From: Clostridia bacterium
Lineage (GTDB): Bacteria > Bacillota > Peptococcia > DRI-13 > DTU073
Length of the DNA: 20,090 nt
Assembly: GCA_028709105.1 (NCBI GenBank)
Contig: JAQVYD010000002.1
Coordinates: forward strand, 4,756 to 24,845
Reading direction: 5' to 3'
The position numbers and the translations under genes are program-made. Below the pieces are notes generated by a model. The model saw only the letters and a list, made by a program, of their open reading frames with translations, did not search any database and was not told the origin of the DNA. The first letter of the stretch is position 1, and every line of letters starts with the position of its first letter. Positions 8,248 to 15,098 of this stretch are shown here, one piece after another.

Positions 8248-8548
8248 TTCTCAAAGGAATTCGCATTGAAAAATTAAATTAACCAGACAAACTATTGTTT
8301 CTTTATTTTCCTGAATAATCCTGCTGCCTCTTTAAATCCTTTCCATTAGCCAGGTTTTTTCTCAAGGCACAACCGAGCGAGCAAGTTCAATTGAAGGGAT
8401 CACTGCATTTTGTTATTTGCCGTCATATAAAGTATTAATTTTTAAGATATATAGGTTTTTTATAAAAAATAGTTGAAAATTTCTTGATAATATAAAAACA
8501 AAAGTCTAAAATGTATATACTACAAACAATACAATTCGAGGAGGAAAA
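8248..8548. other. Intergenic region between divergent genes
   Basis: This 300-base gap separates the CapA-like gene (minus) from the amidohydrolase (plus). The right half is strongly AT-rich and holds the amidohydrolase promoter. The left half contains a short TTCAATTGAA palindrome (about 8378-8387) but no coding frame, hairpin or riboswitch that I recognise. Confidence 0.6.
8484..8512 (+). promoter_or_regulatory. Probable sigma-A promoter of the amidohydrolase
   Basis: TTGATA (8484-8489), a 17-base spacer, and TAAAAT (8507-8512), each one mismatch from consensus. The predicted start near 8519 leaves a leader of about 30 bases ending in GAGGAGG before ATG 8549. Confidence 0.65.
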
Positions 8549-9802
8549 ATGATGAAAAAAACCATATTTACCGGTGGACTATTGATAAGAGGGAATGGCG
8601 AAGTAGTAGAAAATTCCATGGTTATTGTAGAAGAAAAGAAGATTAAGTATGCCGGTCCAATGATAGATACTGACCTTGAGGGCAATAAGGTAGATCTAAA
8701 AGGCAAGACCATTATGCCAGGCTTAATAGATACACATCTTCATTTTGGCGGCACTCTAAGTGATGATGATACAGAATGGGTACTTGAACCAACTATCCAA
8801 AAAACCATAGTTGCCGTAGTACAAGCCAAGGAAGCATTAGAACATGGATTAACCTCTGTAGGAGAAATCTCTCGCTCCGGTATCCATATTAGAAATATGA
8901 TTGAAAAAGGTCTTATTCCCGGACCGAGAGTTATAGCCACAGGTCTTGGATTTTGCAGAACTTCAGGACATGGAGATTCTCATCATTTAACCTTGGAACA
9001 CAATGATGCCTCTCATCCTTGGTCAGAAAGAGTAGATGGTCCTTGGGATTTGAGAAAAGCGATTAGAAGAAGAATTCGCGAAAATCCCGACGCCATTAAA
9101 ATCTGGTCTACAGGAGGAGGAATATGGCGATACGATGCTAAAGCAGCGACTCATTATACTATGGAAGAAATCCAAGCAGCAGTTGATGAATCTAATATGG
9201 TAGGACTACCTGTATGGTCTCATGCGGAAGGCTATGAAGGAGCCTTAAACTCCTGTAAAGCCGGTGTATCAGCCATTATTCATGGGCAAGAATTAAACGA
9301 AGAATGTTTAGAGATTATGAAAGCAAAAGATATTACTTTCTGTCCAACTTTACAATTTTTCTATGAATGGTTTACCGTATACGAACCACCTTATAGACCT
9401 ATACACGATAAATACCCGGGCAAGACAACCGCGGAAAAGGAATTAAATCGGATCATTGATAATTTGCAAAATGCCAACAAAAAAGGGATTCGCATTACAG
9501 TGGGCTCGGATTCATTTTGCAGTAGTTTGACTCCCTATGGGAAATATGCGATTACCGAGATGTATGCCTTGAATAAAGCAGGACTATCAGAGATGGAGGT
9601 AATCTTAGCTGCCACTAAGAACGGTGCAGAAATGCTAAAAATAGATAATATTACCGGAACGTTAGAAGAAGGCAAATTTGCTGATTTAATCGTTCTTAAG
9701 GAGAATCCGCTTTTAGATATTCACAATATCTCTGTTGAGAATATGGAAATAATTATGAAAGAAGGAGAATTGGTTTTATGTAGAAAGCTTTCCCTTAAAT
9801 AA
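8549..9802 (+). CDS. Metal-dependent amidohydrolase (imidazolonepropionase/Xaa-Pro dipeptidase-like)
   Basis: A 417-residue cytoplasmic hydrolase of the amidohydrolase superfamily with no signal peptide. The binuclear-metal set is visible in order: HLH in LIDTHLHFGG (H63, H65), the likely carboxylated lysine in AIKIWSTGGG (K184), H225 in SHAEG, H245 in IHGQEL and the catalytic Asp in GSDSF (D321). The C-terminal strand GTLEEGKFADLIVL is the usual return to the small beta domain. The motif set matches the branch annotated as imidazolonepropionase-related or prolidase-like, whose tested members cleave acylated amino acids or dipeptides. The substrate cannot be read from the sequence. The start at 8549 has GAGGAGG seven bases upstream; the next codon is also ATG. 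It is monocistronic and looks richer in AT and AGA/GAA codons than its neighbours, which may indicate transfer. Confidence 0.9.
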   Translation: MMKKTIFTGGLLIRGNGEVVENSMVIVEEKKIKYAGPMIDTDLEGNKVDLKGKTIMPGLIDTHLHFGGTLSDDDTEWVLEPTIQKTIVAVVQAKEALEHGLTSVGEISRSGIHIRNMIEKGLIPGPRVIATGLGFCRTSGHGDSHHLTLEHNDASHPWSERVDGPWDLRKAIRRRIRENPDAIKIWSTGGGIWRYDAKAATHYTMEEIQAAVDESNMVGLPVWSHAEGYEGALNSCKAGVSAIIHGQELNEECLEIMKAKDITFCPTLQFFYEWFTVYEPPYRPIHDKYPGKTTAEKELNRIIDNLQNANKKGIRITVGSDSFCSSLTPYGKYAITEMYALNKAGLSEMEVILAATKNGAEMLKIDNITGTLEEGKFADLIVLKENPLLDIHNISVENMEIIMKEGELVLCRKLSLK

Positions 9803-9817
9803 AAAACCTGCCTTTAC

Positions 9818-9847
9818 TTGAAAAATCATTCCCAAATTATATATTAT
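9818..9847 (+). promoter_or_regulatory. Candidate promoter of the M-box/corA transcript
   Basis: TTGAAA (9818-9823), an 18-base spacer, and TATTAT (9842-9847). A perfect TATAAT also lies at 9852-9857 but without a good -35. Either places the start just before the M-box. Confidence 0.55.
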
Positions 9848-9889
9848 AGTATATAATGATAGCAACAATAGAATTTTACTAAGCAACGC

Positions 9890-10043
9890 TTAACTCCGTT
9901 AGGTGAGGCTACTATACAAAAAAATGCTGCTGCCCTGAAATATCGAGAGATACCAAAGGGTCAACAGGCAACATCGGCTTAAGGTGTTACCTAATGTAGC
10001 TGGGGAACCCCTACGTTGTATAGTGTCAAAGCTTCTACGAGGG
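9890..10043 (+). promoter_or_regulatory. M-box (ykoK) Mg2+ riboswitch aptamer
   Basis: The conserved M-box segments appear in order: CCGTTAGGTGAGGCT (9896-9910), CTATACAAA, CTGCTGCCCTGAAA, GGGTCAACAGGCAACATCGG (9958-9977), AAGGTGTTACC, then GTTGTATAGTG pairing back to CTATACAA, and AAGCTTCTACGAGG closing P1. In known M-box RNAs, Mg2+ binding compacts the fold and switches off downstream magnesium transporter genes. The next full gene here is corA, which fits exactly. Confidence 0.96.
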
Positions 10044-10086
10044 TGAAAATTATTGAAGATGATTTTTCCCTGCTCGTAGAGCAGGG
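10034..10086 (+). terminator. M-box expression platform (terminator/antiterminator)
   Basis: Two mutually exclusive pairings are visible. TCTACGAG (10034-10041, the 3' arm of aptamer P1) is exactly complementary to CTCGTAGA (10073-10080), an antiterminator. CCCTGCT (10068-10074) pairs with AGCAGGG (10080-10086) around loop CGTAG, followed by AATTTCT. Mg2+-stabilised P1 would occupy 10034-10041 and free the second hairpin. The U-tract is weak, so termination may be partial. Confidence 0.75.
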
Positions 10087-10115
10087 AATTTCTATTGGGA
10101 AAGGTGGTGATTTAT

Positions 10116-10223
10116 ATGGACAGCGGACCTGAGCACTGGTGTCTTAAAGACAAAATACAAAAAAATATCCATTATTCAGGGAGATATGTCGCATATAAAT
10201 CACTTTTTACGGCATCCTCCTAA
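10116..10223 (+). CDS. 35-codon ORF, candidate leader peptide of corA
   Basis: An open frame from ATG 10116 to TAA 10221-10223 between the M-box platform and corA, preceded by AAAGGTGGTGA at about eight bases, a credible ribosome binding site. The peptide starts MDSGPEHW, is mixed basic and hydrophilic after that, has one Cys and two Trp/Tyr-rich patches, and has no transmembrane helix. I do not recognise a family. Its last two codons and stop (TCCTCCT at 10215-10221) are complementary to the corA binding site AGGAGGG (10227-10233) across a five-base loop. A ribosome reaching the stop codon would open that hairpin, so the ORF may act by being translated rather than through its product. It could also be chance. 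Confidence 0.5.
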   Translation: MDSGPEHWCLKDKIQKNIHYSGRYVAYKSLFTASS

Positions 10224-10233
10224 ATAAGGAGGG
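10215..10233 (+). promoter_or_regulatory. Hairpin sequestering the corA ribosome binding site
   Basis: TCCTCCT (10215-10221) and AGGAGGG (10227-10233) form seven pairs (one G-U) around loop AAATA. The 3' arm is the corA Shine-Dalgarno, seven bases before ATG 10240. The 5' arm is the end of the 35-codon ORF. No T-run follows, so it is not a terminator. Confidence 0.65.
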
Positions 10234-10239
10234 AGTTTA

Positions 10240-11169
10240 ATGCTCACCATTTATCAAAGTCCACATGATCATGAAATCATCCCTATCGAGCATTTTGAAA
10301 AAGGTGCTTGGATTAACCTTGTGAATCCTACCAAAGAAGAAATCAACACCGTCGTAAAAAATACCCGAATTTCCCCCGATTTTATTAAATACGCCTTAGA
10401 TGATGAAGAACGGCCGCATCTTGAATTTGAAGACAATCAACTTTTAATTGTTATTAGTGTCCCAATTATTCAAGATGCCGAAGTCAGATATGACACTCTG
10501 CCTCTGGGGATCATCCATACGGAAGATTATCTCGTCACTGTATGTTTACAGGATTTAGACTTTTTACAAGAATTTTATCTGGGAAAAGTTAAAGGTATGG
10601 CAACTTTCAAAAAAACCCGTTTTCTCTTTCAAATCCTCTATAAAACCTCCTTGTTATACCTTAAATTTCTGCGCCAAATTGATAAACACTCTACAGAATT
10701 AGAACTAGAACTGCATAAATCGGTACGAAATAAAGAATTAATTGGACTGCTCAACCTAGAAAAATCCCTCGTCTACTTTTCTACCTCTCTGCGCTCCAAT
10801 GAAGTCGTACTCGAAAAACTACTGCGAGGCAGATTTATTAAGATGTATGAAGAAGACGAAGACCTCTTAGAAGATGTAATCATCGAAAATAAACAGGCCA
10901 TAGAAATGGCGGATATTTACGGTAACATTCTCAGTGGAACGATGGACGCTTTTGCTTCCCTTATTTCCAACAACCTCAACATTGTCATGAAATTCCTAGC
11001 CGTAGTGACAATTATTCTCGCTTTACCCACGATGGTCGCCAGCTTTTTCGGGATGAATTACACTCTACCCTTTCAATATTCCCCTTACGGTTTTGCTATC
11101 GCCGTAGGGATATCCTCTCTATTAGCCTTATCTGGCGTAATCTATCTGGTTAAAAAGAATATTTTTTAA
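10240..11169 (+). CDS. corA: CorA family magnesium transporter
   Basis: A Mg2+ (possibly Co2+/Ni2+) channel of the cytoplasmic membrane that works as a homopentamer. It is 309 aa. A long acidic/helical cytoplasmic domain (1-245) with the stalk helix is followed by two C-terminal transmembrane helices (about 249-269 and 284-303). The signature GMN (271-273) comes at the end of the first helix, here as FFGMN where YGMN is commoner. The conserved basic C-terminal KK is present. The ATG at 10240 has GGAGGG at seven bases. It lies behind an M-box, which independently supports Mg2+ uptake as its role, and is followed by its own terminator. Confidence 0.96.
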   Translation: MLTIYQSPHDHEIIPIEHFEKGAWINLVNPTKEEINTVVKNTRISPDFIKYALDDEERPHLEFEDNQLLIVISVPIIQDAEVRYDTLPLGIIHTEDYLVTVCLQDLDFLQEFYLGKVKGMATFKKTRFLFQILYKTSLLYLKFLRQIDKHSTELELELHKSVRNKELIGLLNLEKSLVYFSTSLRSNEVVLEKLLRGRFIKMYEEDEDLLEDVIIENKQAIEMADIYGNILSGTMDAFASLISNNLNIVMKFLAVVTIILALPTMVASFFGMNYTLPFQYSPYGFAIAVGISSLLALSGVIYLVKKNIF

Positions 11170-11184
11170 AGCAGAAAAAACCAT

Positions 11185-11250
11185 AAAAAAGGGGTAAAGT
11201 CCTCGACCTAAACCTATTGTTTACGTCAAGAACTATACTCCTTTTTTCTT
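11185..11250 (+). terminator. Terminator after corA
   Basis: AAAAAAGGGGTA (11185-11196) pairs with TACTCCTTTTTT (11236-11247) with one G-T pair around a long loop that contains a weaker inner stem. The 3' arm ends in a T-rich run (CTTTTTTCTTTTTC). It lies 15 bases after the corA stop. Confidence 0.75.
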
Positions 11251-11313
11251 TTTCACGCTCTAATTACCAAAAATCTTCTTACAACCAACATAGCTAAAAC
11301 TAAAGATTAATTA

Positions 11314-11319
11314 TATAAT
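11314..11319 (+). promoter_or_regulatory. Possible -10 box upstream of the MBOAT gene
   Basis: A perfect TATAAT lies 31 bases before the TTG start, in AT-rich sequence after the corA terminator. The -35 position has no good match, so this is weak evidence for a separate promoter. Confidence 0.35.
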
Positions 11320-11350
11320 GACTATATGTTCTTTAGAGGAGGCGAAAGTT

Positions 11351-12769
11351 TTGGTCTTTTCTAGTTTAGTTTTTCTTTATGCTTTTTTACCTCTTAATTT
11401 TATTTTCTATTTTTTATCCAAAAACCAAACCTATCGCAACTGGGTTTTAATTATCTTTTCCCTTGCTTTTTATGCTTGGGGAGAGCCGGTCTGGGTAAGT
11501 TTACTTATTTTTAGTTCACTGGTTGACTATTTTCTCGGACTAGCTACAGAAAAATATCGAGGGCACTGGCAAAGTAAGGCTGCCTTGCTCTCCTCTATTA
11601 CTGTAAATCTCTCTCTTTTGGGTTTTTTTAAATATTCCGACTTTCTTATCCAAAATCTTAACTACTTACTAGGGACTGGTTTTTTCTTGCATAATTTTGG
11701 ACTGCCTATCGGTATTTCCTTTTATACTTTCCAAACGATCTCCTATGTTGTAGATGTCTACCGCGGTGAAGTCACCGCCCAAAAATCATTCCCAAAATTT
11801 CTCCTCTTTATCTCCCTCTTTCACCAACTGGTAGCCGGACCGATTGTCCGCTATAAAGATATTGCTTATGCTATTGACCACAGAGTTCATTCCCTCTCCC
11901 AATTTAACGAAGGCATTAACCGCTTTATTACCGGGTTAGGGAAAAAGATAATCCTGGCTAATACCGCCGGAGAAATTGCCGAAGTATTTTTAAACGGGGA
12001 TCTCTCCACACTGCCTGTTTTAGGAGCGTGGTTCGGCATTACCCTCTTTGCTCTGCAAATCTATTTTGATTTCTCCGCTTATTCCGATATGGCCCTTGGT
12101 CTGGGCAAAATCTTCGGCTTTAACTATAAAGAAAACTTCAATTACCCTTATATCTCCCGCTCAGCTACTGAATTCTGGCGTCGCTGGCACATCTCTTTAG
12201 GCAGCTTTTTTAGGGATTACCTCTATATTCCCTTAGGAGGAAACAGAAAACACTACCTGCGCAACCTCTTGATCGTCTGGTTTTTGACAGGTCTATGGCA
12301 TGGTGCCAGCTGGAACTTTATCCTTTGGGGCTTATATTTCGGCATACTGATCGCCCTAGAAAAAAAGTTTCTTGGCAAAATACTCGAGAATCTACCGCGC
12401 TGGGTAGCTCATGGCTATTTAATTTTTGCCGTCCTCATTAGCTGGGTCTTTTTCTATTACACAGATTTACACAGTGCCGGCGAATTTCTCGGGGTAATGT
12501 TTGCTTTCGGTTCGAGACAACTAATCGACACACAGCTAAGTATTTACTTCTGTAATAACCTTCTCTTCTTCTTGCTTGCTTTACTTGCCTGTACGCCCAT
12601 CACCAAAGTCATGCAAAAAGGTATCCACTACCTTACAGAAAAAAATACCCGTGTTGCTTTCCTCTATGGAGAAGCTCTCCGCCCTTCCTTGAATTTTGTA
12701 CTCCTTGCTTTAGCCACCATTCTGCTGGTAGGGAAATCATATAATCCTTTTCTCTATTTTAGATTCTAA
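11351..12769 (+). CDS. MBOAT family O-acyltransferase (AlgI-like)
   Basis: A multi-pass membrane protein that passes acetyl groups across the membrane for O-acetylation of an extracellular polysaccharide, as AlgI and PatA do. I start it at TTG 11351 (472 aa): GAGGAGG is eight bases upstream, and the resulting MVFSSLVFLYAFLPL is the usual AlgI start. The frame from ATG 11318 would translate through the binding site. The MBOAT core is clear: FDFSAYSDMALG (239-250), EFWRRWHISLGSFFRDYLYIPLGGNR (about 274-299; conserved H280) and LTGLWHGASWNFILWG (312-327) with the catalytic His H317. About ten hydrophobic segments are visible. It pairs with the DHHW-family gene 100 bases downstream, the usual two-gene arrangement. 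The polymer substrate is unknown because no glycosyltransferase genes are nearby. Confidence 0.93.
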   Translation: MVFSSLVFLYAFLPLNFIFYFLSKNQTYRNWVLIIFSLAFYAWGEPVWVSLLIFSSLVDYFLGLATEKYRGHWQSKAALLSSITVNLSLLGFFKYSDFLIQNLNYLLGTGFFLHNFGLPIGISFYTFQTISYVVDVYRGEVTAQKSFPKFLLFISLFHQLVAGPIVRYKDIAYAIDHRVHSLSQFNEGINRFITGLGKKIILANTAGEIAEVFLNGDLSTLPVLGAWFGITLFALQIYFDFSAYSDMALGLGKIFGFNYKENFNYPYISRSATEFWRRWHISLGSFFRDYLYIPLGGNRKHYLRNLLIVWFLTGLWHGASWNFILWGLYFGILIALEKKFLGKILENLPRWVAHGYLIFAVLISWVFFYYTDLHSAGEFLGVMFAFGSRQLIDTQLSIYFCNNLLFFLLALLACTPITKVMQKGIHYLTEKNTRVAFLYGEALRPSLNFVLLALATILLVGKSYNPFLYFRF

Positions 12770-12869
12770 CCTACCCCGGATTCTTTTCGGTTTAAAAAGA
12801 ATTGTATTTATGTTTTAATTATGCATTGTGCTTTATGCATTATAAATTGCTTTTAAGTAGGTGACTTCT

Positions 12870-14174
12870 ATGAAAAAACACCATTTTAATCTTTTGCTGT
12901 TTCTGGTACCTCTTTTCCTTTTGGGTACCCTCAATCTAATTACTCCTCATCAAGCAACCATCTCCGAACTGGAAAGCAGAACTTTAAAAACAAAACCTTT
13001 TTTCACGACACAGAAACTTTTTAGCGGTGAATATTTCCAAGAATATGAAGATTACTTTGCCGATAATTTTATCTTTCGCGAAAAATTCGTCAGCATTAGC
13101 GGCAAGATTAAAGACTTATGGGGCTTACCCGGTAAAGATAAGGTAACCATTGTCCTGAACCGAGGAGCTAATGTCGCCGCCACACAAAAAAAGGGAAACC
13201 CAGACGAGGGCAATGATACGCCGGAAACAGACGACTCTCCACAACCGCATAATAATGAAGAAAAAAGCGAGATGACCAAGGAAGAAAACAAGGGAAGCAT
13301 TGAGGGAAGAGTACTTGTCCTTAATGATCAAGCCATGGAAATTCATACCTTTAATGCGGAAGCCAGTAAATACTATGCTGACTTTATCAATAAATTTCAA
13401 GAAAATTTGCCTGATAATAACATCAAGGTTTATTCCTTAATCGCTCCTACACAAATTGAATTTATCACCGAGCCCAAATATAAAGACCTTTCCTCACCCC
13501 AGAAAAAAACGATTGCCTATGTAAATAAACATCTGCACCCCGAGATCATTCTTGTTAATGCTTATCAAGCCTTACAGCAAAACATTGACCAATATCTCTA
13601 TTTCCGCTCAGACCACCACTGGACTGCGCTAGGGGCATATTATGCTTATACAGCCTTTGTCGAAGCAAAAGGTGAAAAACCAATCCCTCTCGAGCAATAT
13701 AAAGTAAAGAAGATCACACCCTACCTCGGTTCTTTATACTCCACAACTTTGAGTCAAAAAATAAGAGAAAACCCTGATACTGTTTACCTTTACAAACCTT
13801 TTATCAAACATGAATATACGGTTTACTACGAAAATCCTATCAAAATAGACCTGCTGGATATGCGTCATGCCGAAAGTAAAAATAAATATGGCATCTTTAT
13901 TGGTGGCGACCATCCTTGGGGGAAAATAAGCACAGCCATAAAAAACGGCAAGAAAATTATCATCATTAAAGACTCTTACGCTAATGCTTTTGTCCCTTTT
14001 CTCCTCCCCCACTATGAAGAAATCTATATTGTCGACCCGCGGCAGTTCAACTTAGATATTTTTGCCTTTATCCAAGAAAACGGGATCCAAGAAGTACTCT
14101 TTTTAAACTATGTCTTAGTCACAGACAATAACGGCTTTACCGACCTTCTCCTTAAAATGTCCAACTTACCTTAA
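12870..14174 (+). CDS. DHHW family protein, AlgJ/AlgX-like extracellular acetyltransferase partner
   Basis: The probable extracellular SGNH-type enzyme that takes acetyl from the MBOAT partner and places it on a polymer. It is 434 aa from ATG 12870 with AGGTG six bases upstream; an in-frame GTG at 12861 lies inside that site. A signal anchor is seen at about 7-24. The name motif DHHWT (248-252) lies in YFRSDHHWTALGAY and supplies the Asp/His. IIKDSYANAF (365-374) carries the likely catalytic S369. Between them and the N-terminal domain is a hydrophilic insert at about 105-145, rich in E, D, N and K and probably disordered, which looks unlike the rest and may be a linker. It shares strand and orientation with the MBOAT gene and ends at a terminator. 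Confidence 0.88.
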   Translation: MKKHHFNLLLFLVPLFLLGTLNLITPHQATISELESRTLKTKPFFTTQKLFSGEYFQEYEDYFADNFIFREKFVSISGKIKDLWGLPGKDKVTIVLNRGANVAATQKKGNPDEGNDTPETDDSPQPHNNEEKSEMTKEENKGSIEGRVLVLNDQAMEIHTFNAEASKYYADFINKFQENLPDNNIKVYSLIAPTQIEFITEPKYKDLSSPQKKTIAYVNKHLHPEIILVNAYQALQQNIDQYLYFRSDHHWTALGAYYAYTAFVEAKGEKPIPLEQYKVKKITPYLGSLYSTTLSQKIRENPDTVYLYKPFIKHEYTVYYENPIKIDLLDMRHAESKNKYGIFIGGDHPWGKISTAIKNGKKIIIIKDSYANAFVPFLLPHYEEIYIVDPRQFNLDIFAFIQENGIQEVLFLNYVLVTDNNGFTDLLLKMSNLP

Positions 14175-14213
14175 GTAGGACAAGCCCTGCTCAAAACATC
14201 CTGCTCACCTAAT

Positions 14214-14256
14214 AAAGAGGCTCTCTCCCTTAACGATAAAGGGATAAGGCCTCTTT
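14214..14256. terminator. Bidirectional terminator between convergent genes
   Basis: AAAGAGGC (14214-14221) pairs with GCCTCTTT (14249-14256), with an inner stem CCCTT/AAGGG (14227-14231 and 14239-14243). T-rich sequence follows on the plus strand and AT-rich sequence on the minus side. It serves the DHHW gene from the left and uppP from the right. Confidence 0.85.
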
Positions 14257-14287
14257 TTCTTTCCATAATGAATTATGAATTGTTCTC

Positions 14288-15073
14288 TTAGAACCAGCCC
14301 ATCAACTGAGCTAACAGTACGCCGGAACCTACTATCCACAAATAAATGGAGAATCCCTTTAAAGACTTGTTCTGAATAATCTCCAACATCCAACGAACAG
14401 CAATATATCCACAAATAGCCGCTACTAAAGTGCCTATAACCAAAGCAGTCAGGCTCATTCCTTCGATATTCCCCTGAAAAAGATCGGCACTCTGCACCAC
14501 AACCGCACCTAAAATAGCCGGAAGAGAAAGCAAAAAAGAAAATCTAGCCGCCGCTTTCCGATCTATACCCTGAAACAACGAACCAGCTATCGTTAAACCG
14601 GAACGCGAAATCCCGGGAATAATAGCTATTCCTTGGAGTGTACCGACGATCAAGGAATCTTTAAAAGAGACGTTGGGTATATCTTTCAACCCTCTCTCCT
14701 TAATATAATCAGCAAGCCACAGAATAACCCCTGTTGCTAAAAAACTCCATCCTAAGATTATTCCTGTCCGCGCTAATTCCTCAAAAGAATCTTTGAAAAA
14801 TACCCCAATTAACCCCGTGGGAATAGTGCCTACCACGACCAGCAAAGTTAAATGACTAAACGGCTTTTTAATCATCGCCACAAGATCACGCCAAAAAACA
14901 GCCACTACCGCTGCCAATGTCCCTAAATGCAGCATGGTATCTAGAAGCAAGCCCGCTTCCGCTAAACCAAACAATTTACGAAACAATAAAAGATGACCAC
15001 TACTACTGACAGGTAAAAATTCTGTGAAACCCTGAACTACGCCCAAGATCACAGCCTTAATTATTTCCTCCAT
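14288..15073 (-). CDS. uppP: Undecaprenyl-diphosphatase (UppP/BacA)
   Basis: Removes phosphate from undecaprenyl pyrophosphate to regenerate the lipid carrier for peptidoglycan and other wall polymers; it also gives bacitracin tolerance. It is a membrane protein of 261 aa from ATG 15073, with GGAGGG eight or nine bases upstream. The frame extends to a TTG six bases earlier, which is too close to the binding site. The two family signatures are present: QGFTEFLPVSSSGHL (14-28) and PGISRSGLTIAGSLFQG (about 152-168), which carry the catalytic residues. About eight hydrophobic helices are visible. The start lies only 25 bases after the UPF0280 gene, so it is probably on the same SAM-responsive transcript although its function is unrelated. 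Confidence 0.96.
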   Translation of the reverse strand: MEEIIKAVILGVVQGFTEFLPVSSSGHLLLFRKLFGLAEAGLLLDTMLHLGTLAAVVAVFWRDLVAMIKKPFSHLTLLVVVGTIPTGLIGVFFKDSFEELARTGIILGWSFLATGVILWLADYIKERGLKDIPNVSFKDSLIVGTLQGIAIIPGISRSGLTIAGSLFQGIDRKAAARFSFLLSLPAILGAVVVQSADLFQGNIEGMSLTALVIGTLVAAICGYIAVRWMLEIIQNKSLKGFSIYLWIVGSGVLLAQLMGWF

Positions 15074-15098
15074 GCCCAAAGCCCTCCACTAAATTATT

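Noticed and set aside
8230..8340. Promoter for the CapA-like gene on the minus strand
   Set aside because: No pair of -35 and -10 hexamers with acceptable spacing could be found; the TTGTCT present has no -10 partner.
11318..11350. ATG at 11318 as the start of the MBOAT protein
   Set aside because: It would translate through the GAGGAGG ribosome binding site. The TTG at 11351 gives the typical AlgI N-terminus at correct spacing.
12821..12841. Repeated ATGCATT in the MBOAT-DHHW gap, with similar AT-rich TATGAATT text near 14263-14282
   Set aside because: Short, AT-rich and degenerate; too little to call a repeat family or regulatory site from one window.
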